DNA of 64,000 bases, from assembly GCF_027923465.1 (NCBI RefSeq), contig NZ_BRLB01000003.1, positions 186,001 to 250,000 of the forward strand, written 5' to 3'. The stretch is from Vallitalea longa (GTDB lineage Bacteria > Bacillota > Clostridia > Lachnospirales > Vallitaleaceae). The translations under genes were made by a program, and so were the position numbers. The notes below the pieces were generated by a model. That model was given only the letters and a program-made list of their open reading frames with translations. It did not search any database and was not told the DNA's origin. Positions within the stretch are counted from its first letter, which is position 1. Each line of letters begins with the position of its first letter. Of the stretch, positions 9,581 through 18,538 are shown piece by piece.

Positions 9581-10504
9581 ATGAAAGTTATTGAAGTCAA
9601 TAATTTAGTGAAAAAATATGGAGACCTAACAGCTGTAGATAATATTTCTTTTGCAGTTGATAAAGGAGATATATGTGCAATCCTTGGTCCCAACGGATCG
9701 GGAAAAACCACTACAATAAAAAGCATATGTAATTTGATTATCCCTGATTCAGGAGATATTAGACTTTATGGCAAGAGAAATGTAAAATCCATAGATAAAG
9801 TGGCAGCGCTTTTTGAAGGAACTAGAAATCTATATTGGAGATTGACGCCTAGAGAGAATTTAAGATATTTTGCAGGAATAAGAGGTTTAGGTGGCAAGAA
9901 AGTCGAAGATAAAATCGATAGTCTCCTTGATGACTTTGATTTATCAGATAAGAAAGATACGGTAGTCAATAATTTATCAAGAGGTATGAAGCAAAAAGTA
10001 GCAATAGCCATGGCATTAATATGTGATACAGAGATAGTCATTCTAGATGAACCTACTCTTGGGCTAGATGTCAAAAGCTTTATGGAAATAAAAAACATAC
10101 TTAAGTATATAGCTAACAATATGAAGAAAACGGTACTTCTATGTACCCATGATATGAATTTGGTTGAAGAAGTATGTAATGATGTCGTCATATTGAATAA
10201 TGGAAAAATAGTAGTTCATGATACGATGAGCAATCTTCTGGATATGTTTAAAAGCATGACTTACGAAATAAATTTACAACATACTATTAACGAACAAGAA
10301 AAAATCTGCTTATCTAAGTTAGATTATGAATTATATCTTGTCAACGAAGGAAACTCTTTAGAAATCGATATACTAGATATTAGGGATATATATGACATAA
10401 TAGATAGCTTAAAGCAAAATAAAATATTGATAAAAGAATTTAAACAGAAAAACGTTAACTTCGAAAGAGTTTATTTGAATCTTACTAGTGAGGTGAATGA
10501 TTGA
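9581..10504 (+). CDS. ABC transporter ATP-binding protein (ABC-2 exporter type)
   Basis: A 307-residue single-domain ATPase: Walker A GPNGSGKTT, signature LSRGMKQK (a variant of LSGGQ common in ABC-2 exporters), Walker B VILDEPTLGLD, and a C-terminal extension after residue 220. It powers the permease encoded next, with which it overlaps by 4 bases. An in-frame ATG exists at 9524, but GGGGGTG lies just before the ATG at 9581 and homology begins there, so 9581 is chosen. Likely function is export of a drug, lipid or peptide under PadR control; substrate unknown. Confidence 0.9.
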   Translation: MKVIEVNNLVKKYGDLTAVDNISFAVDKGDICAILGPNGSGKTTTIKSICNLIIPDSGDIRLYGKRNVKSIDKVAALFEGTRNLYWRLTPRENLRYFAGIRGLGGKKVEDKIDSLLDDFDLSDKKDTVVNNLSRGMKQKVAIAMALICDTEIVILDEPTLGLDVKSFMEIKNILKYIANNMKKTVLLCTHDMNLVEEVCNDVVILNNGKIVVHDTMSNLLDMFKSMTYEINLQHTINEQEKICLSKLDYELYLVNEGNSLEIDILDIRDIYDIIDSLKQNKILIKEFKQKNVNFERVYLNLTSEVND

Positions 10505-11301
10505 TTATGAAGATATTTTATTTAGTGAAAGTGTCCATAGAAAAATCTTTTAAAGAGCTGATTAGATATAAATTCAATACCATTGCTAACATATTGAGTC
10601 TATACGTACTTTTTATTGCCATGTTTTATGGAGTGAAAGTGTTTGGAAATTATATGAATGTAAGTCCTATAGAGTTGGGAGAAACAATGGAAGGCTTCGT
10701 TATTGGTTATTTCCTTTGGACCATAATGCTAATGGTTTATGAAAATATAGCCTACAGTATAAGTAAGGATGCCAATACAGGTACCTTAGAGCAAATTAGT
10801 ATGACTGATATGGGGTTTAGAAAGATATTGATAGTTAGAAGTATTTGCGATTTGGTAATCAATCTGATAGTTTCTTTTATCATTTTAGTATTTATCATGG
10901 CAACAACAGGATATCAACTTAATATCAATGTGGGACCGTTGCTACTCTTAATTATTTTAGGTATATTCAGTATGTTTGGTATTAGTCTGATTTTTGGAGG
11001 GTTAGCTCTTATTTTTAAAAAGGTGCAATCATTCTTAAATATAATTCAATATTTTTTCATTGCTATATTAGTTCCAACTAAAAGCATGATAGGAGAGGTG
11101 GGGATATCATTGATTCCATTCAGACCAGCTATAGATAAAGTATATGATATAACTTTGGGTGGACAGAAGTTATACGATTTTCCTATTTCTGATTACATAA
11201 TATTAATTGCTAATTCAGCTATTTATTTTATTATCGGGTTAATAGTTTTTGAAAAATGTAGTAAAGTTGCTAGAAAAAAAGGTTTATTAGGACAATATTA
11301 A
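10501..11301 (+). CDS. ABC-2 type permease
   Basis: A 266-residue polytopic membrane protein with about six hydrophobic segments, including LSLYVLFIAMFYG, LIVSFIILVFIMA, LLLLIILGIFSMFGISLIFGGLALIF and IIGLIVFE. The pattern is that of ABC-2 permeases working with the ATPase just upstream. The start is either TTG at 10501 (within the upstream stop, TTGA) or ATG at 10507; AGGTG at 10491-10495 fits TTG slightly better. No substrate can be inferred. Confidence 0.85.
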   Translation: MIMKIFYLVKVSIEKSFKELIRYKFNTIANILSLYVLFIAMFYGVKVFGNYMNVSPIELGETMEGFVIGYFLWTIMLMVYENIAYSISKDANTGTLEQISMTDMGFRKILIVRSICDLVINLIVSFIILVFIMATTGYQLNINVGPLLLLIILGIFSMFGISLIFGGLALIFKKVQSFLNIIQYFFIAILVPTKSMIGEVGISLIPFRPAIDKVYDITLGGQKLYDFPISDYIILIANSAIYFIIGLIVFEKCSKVARKKGLLGQY

Positions 11302-11357
11302 AATTCTTATTATTATAAATCTAAGTATTTTATTTGTTGAATTTTATAATATAATCT

Positions 11358-11408
11358 AAAAGGTTTTCTTAATATATTGATAGAAAATAATGCATTAAGA
11401 AAACTTTT
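11358..11408 (+). terminator. Hairpin after the PadR/ABC operon
   Basis: AAAAGGTTTTCTTAAT pairs with ATTAAGAAAACTTTT across a 20-base loop with one bulged base. The T-run lies in the stem end, so strength is uncertain, but its position 57 bases after the permease supports termination. Confidence 0.6.
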
Positions 11409-11433
11409 GTCGTAAAAAGAAGAAAATTCTAAC

Positions 11434-11466
11434 TTGACAAACTATATATTATTAAGTTAGTATAAT
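11434..11466 (+). promoter_or_regulatory. Possible sigma-A promoter
   Basis: A perfect TTGACA at 11434-11439 is followed by TTAGTATAAT; the best-spaced -10 is TAGTAT at 11458 (18-base spacer), while the perfect TATAAT at 11461 would need a 21-base spacer. It lies about 600 bases before the next gene, so the transcript would have a long leader. Confidence 0.4.
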
Positions 11467-12061
11467 CATATATATAAGACAATAAACAAAATAATTATAA
11501 AATACATTGCAAATATATCTTATATAAGTATAAATTTTAAACATTTTAATTTGTTTTGCTTTTGGTTTATATAATAAATATGAATTGAATATGAAAAAAA
11601 AACATACAATTTAATAGCTACATATTTTTATATGTCTCAACGTAATTATTAACTTTCTATATAACAGCAATAATCTTATATTGGCATATCATTATACAAT
11701 ATATTTAATTAACCTATCATCAGGTTTGATTACTAAACTTAATCTAACATATTAACATATCAAAATATATCTTAATATAGTATATCTTAATACTTGAATT
11801 TCAGCTTAATAACATATCATAAAAAATAAAATACCCAATTTTTCTTAAAAGGCACATTAAAATACTTTTCGATTAAAATTTAATTTACTCCATAAGGTGA
11901 CATTTATAGATCTTTATTTACAAATATATCTAATAATGTCGTTTTTTATCAGTATTAGAATGTTTTAACTTACGCTTGATATTTTTGGTTTTAATGTATA
12001 GGGTGATATTTAATATTCATCTTATTCTTAAAATAAAAATTATAAAAAAGGGGAAATTAAA
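11467..12061. other. 600-base A+T-rich region before the peptide importer
   Basis: No ORF, tRNA or recognisable riboswitch is seen. Short repeated words such as ACATATCA and TATATCTTAATA recur around 11740-11810. A weak promoter (TTGATA 11976, TATAGG 11997, 15-base spacer) and a GGGGAA ribosome site at the end precede the binding-protein gene. Confidence 0.4.
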
Positions 12062-13834
12062 ATGAAAAAATTTTTAACGTTGTTTCTAGTTTTGACTCTA
12101 ATTGTTTCATTTACAGCATGTAGTAAAAAAGCTGAAGAAACTGATACAGACCCAAATAATGATGTTGAAGTTGAAGAAAATGATGATGGTCAAGATGTTG
12201 AGGAGGAAGAAGAGGAAGAAGAAGAAGGATGGAATCCTTCAGGTCATGTAACTATTGGAACTCCTAACTATAATGGCTTTTTTATCAATGGTTGGGGTAA
12301 TAATGCTTATGATGGTAACATACGTCAATTAGTATTTGGTGGTGCTAGTACTTCACCTGCAGGATTAATGACTAGTACTGAAGATGGACAGATTGTAGAA
12401 AATTCAATTGTTGAATCTAGAGAGAAAAGCGACGATGGAATAGTTCACACATTCAAACTTAAACCAGATTTAGTATATTCAGATGGTACTCCATTAACTG
12501 CTGATGATGTAATATTTACATATGATTTTTATATGAATGCCGAAGATATAACAGCTGCAGGTGGTACTTCTAGTCTACATGAATATGTTGATAAAGTAGA
12601 AAAAATTGATGATTTGACTGTTAAGTTCACCTTAAAAGCGAAATATTATGCTACTGATAGTCTCGTGTTTATTGTAAATATATTATGTGAAGAATGGGCT
12701 ATGAAAGATAAACCAGCAGACAAAACAATTCAGCAACATGTAAAAGATAGTATAATTAGTAATCCTATAGGTTATGGTCCATATAAGATTGTTGAGTATA
12801 AAGAAGGGCAATATGTTAAACTTACAGTTAACGAGAATTATATTGGAAATTATGAAGGGATAAAACCTGAAATTAAAGACATTATTGCAAAAGTTGTTTC
12901 TGATGAAACACAGCTTGATGAACTACTTACTGGAAGTATAGATATATTGCCAGGTGTAGTTGAAGCTGAAGAGATTGAAGCAGTAAAAGCAGATGATAAT
13001 TTTGATTATTGTAATTATCCAAGGCAAGGTTATGGTCATCTTACATTCCATGCTGATTTTGGACCAGTAAGACATAAAGAAGTTCGCCAAGCTATAGCAT
13101 ACACAATTGATAGAGTAGTATTTCGTGAAGCATTTTTAGGTAAATATTCTCTAAGTACAGATGGACCTTACACTACAAATTATTGGATGATAGACGAAAA
13201 ATGGGTTGACGATAACTTAACTAAGTATACATCTGATAAAGAAAAGGTTAATGAAATTTTATCAGCAGCAGGTTGGGCTAAAGGTTCAGATGGTATTTGG
13301 GCAAAAGATGGTGAAAAACTTGAAATAAAAGTTGCAGCAGGTTCTCAAGATTGGGCAGATACACTTAATCTTACAATGGGTAAAGCTGGTAAGGAATTTG
13401 GAATTAAATTTGATGTATCTTTTGTTGACTTTGCAATATTATTAGATCATTATTATGGTCAAGGATTAGCTGAAAACGAAAGAAAATATCATATGTATGC
13501 TTTAGCTACGACTCTTGATATAGTATATGATGGTTATGATAACTGGCACTCAGATAAAATTGTTGATCCATGGGGAAGTGGTGTTGGTACAAATACTTCT
13601 CGTTTTAACAATGATAAATGTGATGAGTTACTTCTCACTATGAGAACTGCAGAGAGTGATGAAGTATATAAGAATGCATATAGAGAATGGGTAATATTAA
13701 TGAATGATGAAATGCCAGTATTACCACTATATTCTAATGATTATCATGATTTATATAGTAAGAGATTAAAAGGATTTAATACTAATGCAATATGGGGCTG
13801 GGTACCTGCATTACTTAAAACAACACTTAAATAA
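12062..13834 (+). CDS. Oligopeptide ABC transporter substrate-binding lipoprotein
   Basis: A 590-residue SBP_bac_5 family (OppA/DppA) extracellular binding protein. The signal peptide ends in a lipobox with Cys20 (SFTAC), so it is anchored to the outer face of the membrane. Residues 25-55 are an extremely acidic linker containing a run of nine glutamates. The fold is typical, with FKLKPDLVYSDGTPLTADDVIFTYDF, GYGPYKIVEY and HKEVRQAIAYTIDR blocks. It delivers peptides (or another opp-type ligand) to the permeases encoded downstream, from which it is separated by a hairpin. Ligand cannot be read from sequence. Confidence 0.92.
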   Translation: MKKFLTLFLVLTLIVSFTACSKKAEETDTDPNNDVEVEENDDGQDVEEEEEEEEEGWNPSGHVTIGTPNYNGFFINGWGNNAYDGNIRQLVFGGASTSPAGLMTSTEDGQIVENSIVESREKSDDGIVHTFKLKPDLVYSDGTPLTADDVIFTYDFYMNAEDITAAGGTSSLHEYVDKVEKIDDLTVKFTLKAKYYATDSLVFIVNILCEEWAMKDKPADKTIQQHVKDSIISNPIGYGPYKIVEYKEGQYVKLTVNENYIGNYEGIKPEIKDIIAKVVSDETQLDELLTGSIDILPGVVEAEEIEAVKADDNFDYCNYPRQGYGHLTFHADFGPVRHKEVRQAIAYTIDRVVFREAFLGKYSLSTDGPYTTNYWMIDEKWVDDNLTKYTSDKEKVNEILSAAGWAKGSDGIWAKDGEKLEIKVAAGSQDWADTLNLTMGKAGKEFGIKFDVSFVDFAILLDHYYGQGLAENERKYHMYALATTLDIVYDGYDNWHSDKIVDPWGSGVGTNTSRFNNDKCDELLLTMRTAESDEVYKNAYREWVILMNDEMPVLPLYSNDYHDLYSKRLKGFNTNAIWGWVPALLKTTLK

Positions 13835-13854
13835 TTTATATTAGCAAATATTGT

Positions 13855-13889
13855 AAAAGTCCCTATTTGTTTTATTGAGTAGGGACTTT
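13855..13889 (+). terminator. Intercistronic hairpin after the binding-protein gene
   Basis: AAAAGTCCCTA pairs with TAGGGACTTT around a 14-base loop. There is no strong T-run. Such hairpins between a binding-protein gene and its permeases usually stabilise or attenuate the message so that the binding protein is made in excess. Confidence 0.7.
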
Positions 13890-13909
13890 CAAGAAAAGGA
13901 TGATAAATA

Positions 13910-14950
13910 TTGGAAAACATAGATATAAAACATGAATCAGATTATAAAAAACCTTCTTTTTTAGAAAAATATTCACCACTCATTAAATACATACTTAAAA
14001 GATTATTACTGATCATCCCAGTTATCTTAATAATTTCATTTTTTATCTTTTCTATTGTAGAATTTATGCCAGGCGATCCTTTAAATGCGTTTTTAAATCC
14101 AGAGCAGCTTACTGGTACCCCTGAAGAAATTGAACAAAAACGTTTGTTTTTTACACAAAAACTCGGACTTAATGATCCTTTTATAGTTAGGTTTTTTAGA
14201 TGGTGGAAACAATTATTAAGTGGAGAGTTTGGATATTCCGTAATTAAAAATAGACCTGTTAAAGAGTTTATTGGTGAGCATATTTTAAATTCATTTAAAG
14301 CTAATTTACTTGGCTTTGCGTTGGCTTTTGTGTTATCAATAGTTATAGGTATCAAATCAGCAGTTAAAAAGAATTCAATATTTGATAAATTTTTTACTGT
14401 ATTTTCAATAGCTGGGATTTCATTGCCTAGATTTTTTCTAGCTATGTTATTAATATTTCTATTTTCAATCACTTTGAAATGGTTACCAATATCAGGTATG
14501 ACGGATCCTATGGGTTATAGACCTGATTTTCAGTATTACATATTACCTGTATTAGTTATAACCTTAGCTGAATTAGCATTTCTATTGAAATATGTTCGTA
14601 ATTCGATGTTAGAGGTCTTAAAACAAGATTATATAAGGACTGCAAGGGCAAAAGGACTTAGTGAAAAAGTTGTTATATATAGACATGCATTTAGAAATGC
14701 ACTTATACCTATTGTAACATTATTAGGTGCTAATATACCTTTGTTATTTAGCGGTTCTATTATAGTTGAGAAAATTTTTGTGTGGCCAGGTATAGGGAAC
14801 TTGATTAATGATTCATATAAATTTAGAGATAGAAGTGTATTAATAGTTGCACTTATATTTTTTGCGCTGTTAACATTGTTAGGAAATCTTATGCAGGATG
14901 TTGGCTATTCGCTAGTTGATCCAAGAATTAGAGAAGGAGGGAAAAAATAA
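13910..14950 (+). CDS. dppB: Peptide ABC permease, DppB/OppB type
   Basis: A 346-residue membrane protein with a cytoplasmic N-terminal extension of about 25 residues, then the typical DppB layout: first membrane segment ILKRLLLIIPVILIISFFIFSI, a large outer loop (PGDPLNAFLNPEQ..KLGLNDP), and five more segments. The EAA loop LKQDYIRTARAKGLSEKVVIYRHAFRNALIPIVTLLG contacts the ATPases. Start is TTG at 13910 with AAAAGGATGA upstream. It overlaps the next gene by one base. It forms the importer channel with dppC. Confidence 0.92.
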   Translation: MENIDIKHESDYKKPSFLEKYSPLIKYILKRLLLIIPVILIISFFIFSIVEFMPGDPLNAFLNPEQLTGTPEEIEQKRLFFTQKLGLNDPFIVRFFRWWKQLLSGEFGYSVIKNRPVKEFIGEHILNSFKANLLGFALAFVLSIVIGIKSAVKKNSIFDKFFTVFSIAGISLPRFFLAMLLIFLFSITLKWLPISGMTDPMGYRPDFQYYILPVLVITLAELAFLLKYVRNSMLEVLKQDYIRTARAKGLSEKVVIYRHAFRNALIPIVTLLGANIPLLFSGSIIVEKIFVWPGIGNLINDSYKFRDRSVLIVALIFFALLTLLGNLMQDVGYSLVDPRIREGGKK

Positions 14951-15948
14951 TGTCATTAAATAAAGAAATAAAACATGAAAGAATAATCTCTCCAACTCGG
15001 TTAATGTTTATTAAATTTAGAGCAAATAGATTAGCAATGTTCGGTTTCTGGATTTTCATTGCTATTGTAATATTTGTATTAGGGTTTAAGTTGTACACCG
15101 TTTTAATTAATTATGACTTTGCTAATTTATCAGAAATCGGAGAAGGTTCGTATACATCACCTAATAGTGAACATTGGTTTGGAACTGATAAATATGGTCG
15201 TGATTATTTTTACAGAGTAATTACAGGTGGATATATAGCTCTAAAAGTAGCAGTATTATCTACTTTGATGATTGTAGTTATCGGTGTGATTTTTGGTGCA
15301 ATATCTGGATATTTTGGAGGATATGTGGATGTTGTTTTAATGCGTATTGCTGAGATAGTTATATCATTTCCATTTTTAGCATTAGCAATAGCTATATCTG
15401 CTATGTTTGCTGATTATCCAGATGAAACTAGATTATTTATTATGATATTTATTATTGGTCTATTAGGTTGGCCAAGTTTAGCTAGGATGGTTCGGGGGCA
15501 AATTTTATCACTAAAGGAACAAGAATTTATGACTGCAACAAAAGTACTTGGTATATCAACACGAAAACAAATAACTAAACACCTTATTCCCAATGTTATT
15601 GCTTATGTAATAGTAGCTGCAACTATAAATTTTGCTACTTCTATTATGCTTGAGGCATCTCTATCGTATTTAGGACTTTCGGTTAAAGAACCAGTTGCTA
15701 CGTGGGGAGGATTGCTCCAAAGAGCGTCTACATCAGTTGTCATGAAAAATTATTGGTGGCTATGGGTATTTCCAGGGATATTATTGTTTTTACTTGTAAT
15801 GAGTGTTAATTTAATTGGAGAAGGACTTAGAGATGCTGTTGATCCAAAGTCAGAAGTAATTAAAAAGATAAGTTTATTTAGTAGAATTGGCAGATTCTTT
15901 AGTAAAACATTTGGAGGTGCAAAAGGTGGGGAAAGTATTAGAAGTTAA
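14950..15948 (+). CDS. dppC: Peptide ABC permease, DppC/OppC type
   Basis: A 332-residue permease with the N-terminal OppC segment (FRANRLAMFGFWIFIAIVIFVLG), the HWFGTDKYGRDYFYRVITG motif diagnostic of DppC/OppC, and the EAA loop KEQEFMTATKVLGISTRKQITKHLIPNVI. ATG overlaps the dppB stop. The C-terminus runs into the start of dppD by 23 bases. It pairs with dppB in the membrane. Confidence 0.92.
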   Translation: MSLNKEIKHERIISPTRLMFIKFRANRLAMFGFWIFIAIVIFVLGFKLYTVLINYDFANLSEIGEGSYTSPNSEHWFGTDKYGRDYFYRVITGGYIALKVAVLSTLMIVVIGVIFGAISGYFGGYVDVVLMRIAEIVISFPFLALAIAISAMFADYPDETRLFIMIFIIGLLGWPSLARMVRGQILSLKEQEFMTATKVLGISTRKQITKHLIPNVIAYVIVAATINFATSIMLEASLSYLGLSVKEPVATWGGLLQRASTSVVMKNYWWLWVFPGILLFLLVMSVNLIGEGLRDAVDPKSEVIKKISLFSRIGRFFSKTFGGAKGGESIRS

Positions 15949-16912
15949 TAATCTGTGTACGTATTTTTTTACTGATAAAGGTATTGTAAAAGCTGTTAAC
16001 GGTGTGGATTTTCACATTGAAGAAGGAAAAACACTTGGTATAGTAGGAGAATCAGGTAGCGGAAAATCAGTAACTGCATTAAGTATTCTAAATTTGTTGG
16101 ATTATCCAGGGAAAATTGTAGAAGGAGAAATAGTTTTTAATGGTAAAAATCTTGTCAATTCAAGTATTAGTGAAATGAGAAAGATTAGAGGAAATAAGAT
16201 ATCTATGATATTTCAAGAACCTATGACATCCCTAAATCCTGTATTAAGAATTGGAAAACAGTTAACAGAACCTCTTATGCTTCATCAAAAGCTATCTAAA
16301 AAAGAGGCTTGGGTAAAGGCTATAGACCTTCTTAGAAATGTAAAAATACCTACACCTGAGAGGGTAATAAATTGTTATCCTCATGAATTTTCTGGAGGGA
16401 TGCGACAAAGAGTTATGATAGCTATGGCATTAGCTTGTAGACCACAGTTACTTATTGCTGATGAACCTACAACAGCATTGGATGTAACAATTCAAGCACA
16501 GATTTTTAAGTTAATGAATGAATTAAAAGAAACGTTTAATACTGCTATTATGTTTATAACTCATGATTTAGGAGTTATAGCTGAGTTATCAGATGATGTT
16601 GTTGTTATGTATTGTGGACAAGTGGTGGAAAGGGCGCCAGTAAACAAGATATTTGGAACTAAGAAATTCGAACATCCATATACAGGAGGATTATTGAAAT
16701 CTATTCCGAAACTAGATGAAGATTTGGAGAAACTTGAACAAATAGACGGGAGTGTTCCACACCCACTAAATTTACCAAAAGGATGTAGATTTGCACCTAG
16801 GTGTAAGTATGCAACTGAAAAGTGTAATAAAGAAATGCCAGAATTAATAAAGGTGGAAGAAGATCATTTTGTAAGATGTTTCTATCCGGAAATGGGGAAA
16901 GATTATGAATAA
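15926..16912 (+). CDS. dppD: Peptide ABC ATPase, DppD/OppD type
   Basis: A 329-residue ATPase: Walker A GESGSGKS, signature SGGMRQR, Walker [13 protein letters not shown], and the C-terminal oligopeptide-binding extension with a conserved Cys set ([15 protein letters not shown] and later VRC) known to bind an iron-sulphur cluster in some homologues. A longer reading from ATG 15887 would overlap dppC by 62 bases without a ribosome site; GGAGG at 15913-15917 sits 8 bases before GTG 15926, so GTG is chosen. It overlaps dppF by 8 bases. Confidence 0.92.
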   Translation: MGKVLEVNNLCTYFFTDKGIVKAVNGVDFHIEEGKTLGIVGESGSGKSVTALSILNLLDYPGKIVEGEIVFNGKNLVNSSISEMRKIRGNKISMIFQEPMTSLNPVLRIGKQLTEPLMLHQKLSKKEAWVKAIDLLRNVKIPTPERVINCYPHEFSGGMRQRVMIAMALACRPQLLIADEPTTALDVTIQAQIFKLMNELKETFNTAIMFITHDLGVIAELSDDVVVMYCGQVVERAPVNKIFGTKKFEHPYTGGLLKSIPKLDEDLEKLEQIDGSVPHPLNLPKGCRFAPRCKYATEKCNKEMPELIKVEEDHFVRCFYPEMGKDYE

Positions 16913-17900
16913 AAATATAATAGTAGAAACCAAAGGATTGAAACTATATTTTCCTACAGGTCAGAAAGATAAGAATAGGAAAGCTTTAGCAGTTAAAGCT
17001 GTAGATGGAATAGATTTACAAATATATGAGGGTGAAACATTAGGTTTGGTTGGAGAATCAGGATGTGGTAAATCTACGATTGGTAGAACAATACTTAAAT
17101 TATATAAACCAACTGAAGGTACAATAAAGTATAAAAATGAGGATATAACAAGATGTTCTGTAAAAGAAATGGTACCATTACGAAAAGAAATTCAATTGAT
17201 TTTTCAGGATCCATACTCTTCACTAAATCCTAGAATGACTGTAGGACAAATTATTGGAGAGGCAGTAGTTACTCACAACATGTTTAAGAAAAAATCAGAA
17301 GAACTAGAAAAATATGTTTTGGAAATTATGGAGACATGCGGACTTGATAGTTATATGATACATAGGTATCCACATGAATTTTCAGGAGGTCAGAGGCAAA
17401 GAATAGGAATTGCAAGAGCATTAGCATTAAAGCCAAAATTTATTGTATGTGATGAAGCAGTTTCTGCACTTGATGTATCTATACAGTCACAAATTATTAA
17501 TTTATTGGATAGGTTACAAAAAAAATATGGAATGGCATATTTATTCATATCTCATGATTTAAGTGTTGTTAAACATATAAGTGATAGAATTGCAGTTATG
17601 TACTTAGGTAATTTTGTTGAACTAGCTACTAAGAATGAATTATATAATAATCCATTACATCCATATACAAAAGCTTTACTATCTGCAATACCTGTTACAA
17701 ATCTGGAAATAATTAAAAACAAACAAAGAATTGTATTAGAAGGAGATATACCTTCCAATGTAACACCTCCAACAGGATGTAAGTTTCATACCCGTTGTCC
17801 TATTGCAACAGAAAAATGTGTAAAAGAAATTCCTATTTGGGAAGAAGTTTCTAAAGGACATTATGTAGCATGTCATTATAAAGGAGCTGAAGTTAAATAA
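16905..17900 (+). CDS. dppF: Peptide ABC ATPase, DppF/OppF type
   Basis: A 331-residue ATPase completing the importer: Walker A GESGCGKST, the DppF-typical IFQDPYSSLNPRMTVG, signature SGGQRQR, Walker B FIVCDEAVSALD, and the Cys-containing C-terminal extension (GCKFHTRCPIATEKC, ACHY). It forms the heterodimer with dppD. GGGGAAAG precedes ATG within the end of dppD. Confidence 0.93.
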   Translation: MNKNIIVETKGLKLYFPTGQKDKNRKALAVKAVDGIDLQIYEGETLGLVGESGCGKSTIGRTILKLYKPTEGTIKYKNEDITRCSVKEMVPLRKEIQLIFQDPYSSLNPRMTVGQIIGEAVVTHNMFKKKSEELEKYVLEIMETCGLDSYMIHRYPHEFSGGQRQRIGIARALALKPKFIVCDEAVSALDVSIQSQIINLLDRLQKKYGMAYLFISHDLSVVKHISDRIAVMYLGNFVELATKNELYNNPLHPYTKALLSAIPVTNLEIIKNKQRIVLEGDIPSNVTPPTGCKFHTRCPIATEKCVKEIPIWEEVSKGHYVACHYKGAEVK

Positions 17901-18086
17901 ATGAATAATAATATGTCACAAATTACAAATTTTGAAAAAAAGGAACATGGAAGCCTAAATGGGATTCAGCTAGAGAAAGGTGATACTTTAGCTATTATAA
18001 TAGCAGCACTTACTACATTGCTTCCCTTTGTTCTTATAATATTTCTTATATGTTTTATAATTATTAAATTGATTTTTAGATTGTAG
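17901..18086 (+). CDS. Small single-pass membrane protein
   Basis: A 61-residue ORF starting directly after the dppF stop (TAAATG). Residues 1-28 are hydrophilic and 29-58 form one strong membrane segment (IIIAALTTLLPFVLIIFLICFIIIK). GGAG lies 14 bases upstream, a rather long spacing; a second ATG at 17913 is possible. I do not recognise a family. It sits before the operon terminator, so it would be co-transcribed with the peptide importer and may be a small accessory subunit (inference). A non-coding explanation remains possible. Confidence 0.5.
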   Translation: MNNNMSQITNFEKKEHGSLNGIQLEKGDTLAIIIAALTTLLPFVLIIFLICFIIIKLIFRL

Positions 18087-18131
18087 CTTATCATAAACAT
18101 TAGGTTAATAATAAGAATCTTCTTTTTTAAA

Positions 18132-18182
18132 ATAGGTTCTGTTTAGTATATCATTATAATACTAAACAGAATCTATTTTTTT
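18132..18182 (+). terminator. Rho-independent terminator of the peptide importer operon
   Basis: ATAGGTTCTGTTTAGTAT pairs with ATACTAAACAGAATCTAT (18-base arms, one G-T type mismatch) and is followed by seven T residues. Confidence 0.93.
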
Positions 18183-18374
18183 GAAACTTTTTATTATGCG
18201 TAGCCTCTTTTGTTATTGCTGTTGTAAAAGATGATATACATAATAACTAGTAATTGATATGTTAATAAATACTAATATTCTTAACCATTCTATTGGGTGT
18301 ATATGTATTTTTGCTTAACAGATATCAAAAATTAATTATAGAAAAAACTATTTTTTGTAGGGATTTTATAAAAA
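18183..18374. other. Intergenic stretch, nothing recognised
   Basis: A+T-rich sequence between the importer terminator and the promoter box of the glycan cluster. I see no ORF of note, RNA gene or repeat. Confidence 0.4.
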
Positions 18375-18418
18375 AATAAGGTTTTTTATTTTTAATAATC
18401 AATAAAGAAATGTATAAT
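18375..18418 (+). promoter_or_regulatory. Promoter with conserved box, copy 1 (glycan cluster)
   Basis: AATAAGGTTTTTTATTTTT (18375-18393), preceded by TTTATA, is followed by TATAAT at 18413-18418. The first G of the box is 33 bases before the -10, exactly as in copy 2 at 23376. The box is an imperfect AAAATAA/TTATTTT inverted repeat overlapping the -35 area (TTTAAT). It is probably an operator for a cluster regulator. Confidence 0.6.
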
Positions 18419-18425
18419 TAAGTAA

Positions 18426-18446
18426 ATTATAAAAGTACTTTATAAT
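18426..18446. repeat. Perfect-arm inverted repeat near the transcription start
   Basis: ATTATAAA and TTTATAAT flank a 5-base centre AGTAC. It lies 8 bases after the -10 of copy 1, a place where a repressor would block transcription. A chance palindrome in A+T-rich DNA is possible. Confidence 0.4.
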
Positions 18447-18538
18447 AAATTAAGCCTATATTTATTCTAGCATCAGTTTTAATATTTAATTAGGAACAAG
18501 CAATAATAATAGTTAATAGTATTTTGGAGGTGGCATCT

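Noticed and set aside
13942-14472. 176-residue minus-strand ORF inside dppB
   Set aside because: It is antisense to a well-supported permease gene and resembles no protein family; an effect of codon bias.
15887-15925. ATG at 15887 as the dppD start
   Set aside because: It would overlap dppC by 62 bases, lacks a ribosome site, and the conserved N-terminus begins at GTG 15926 behind GGAGG.
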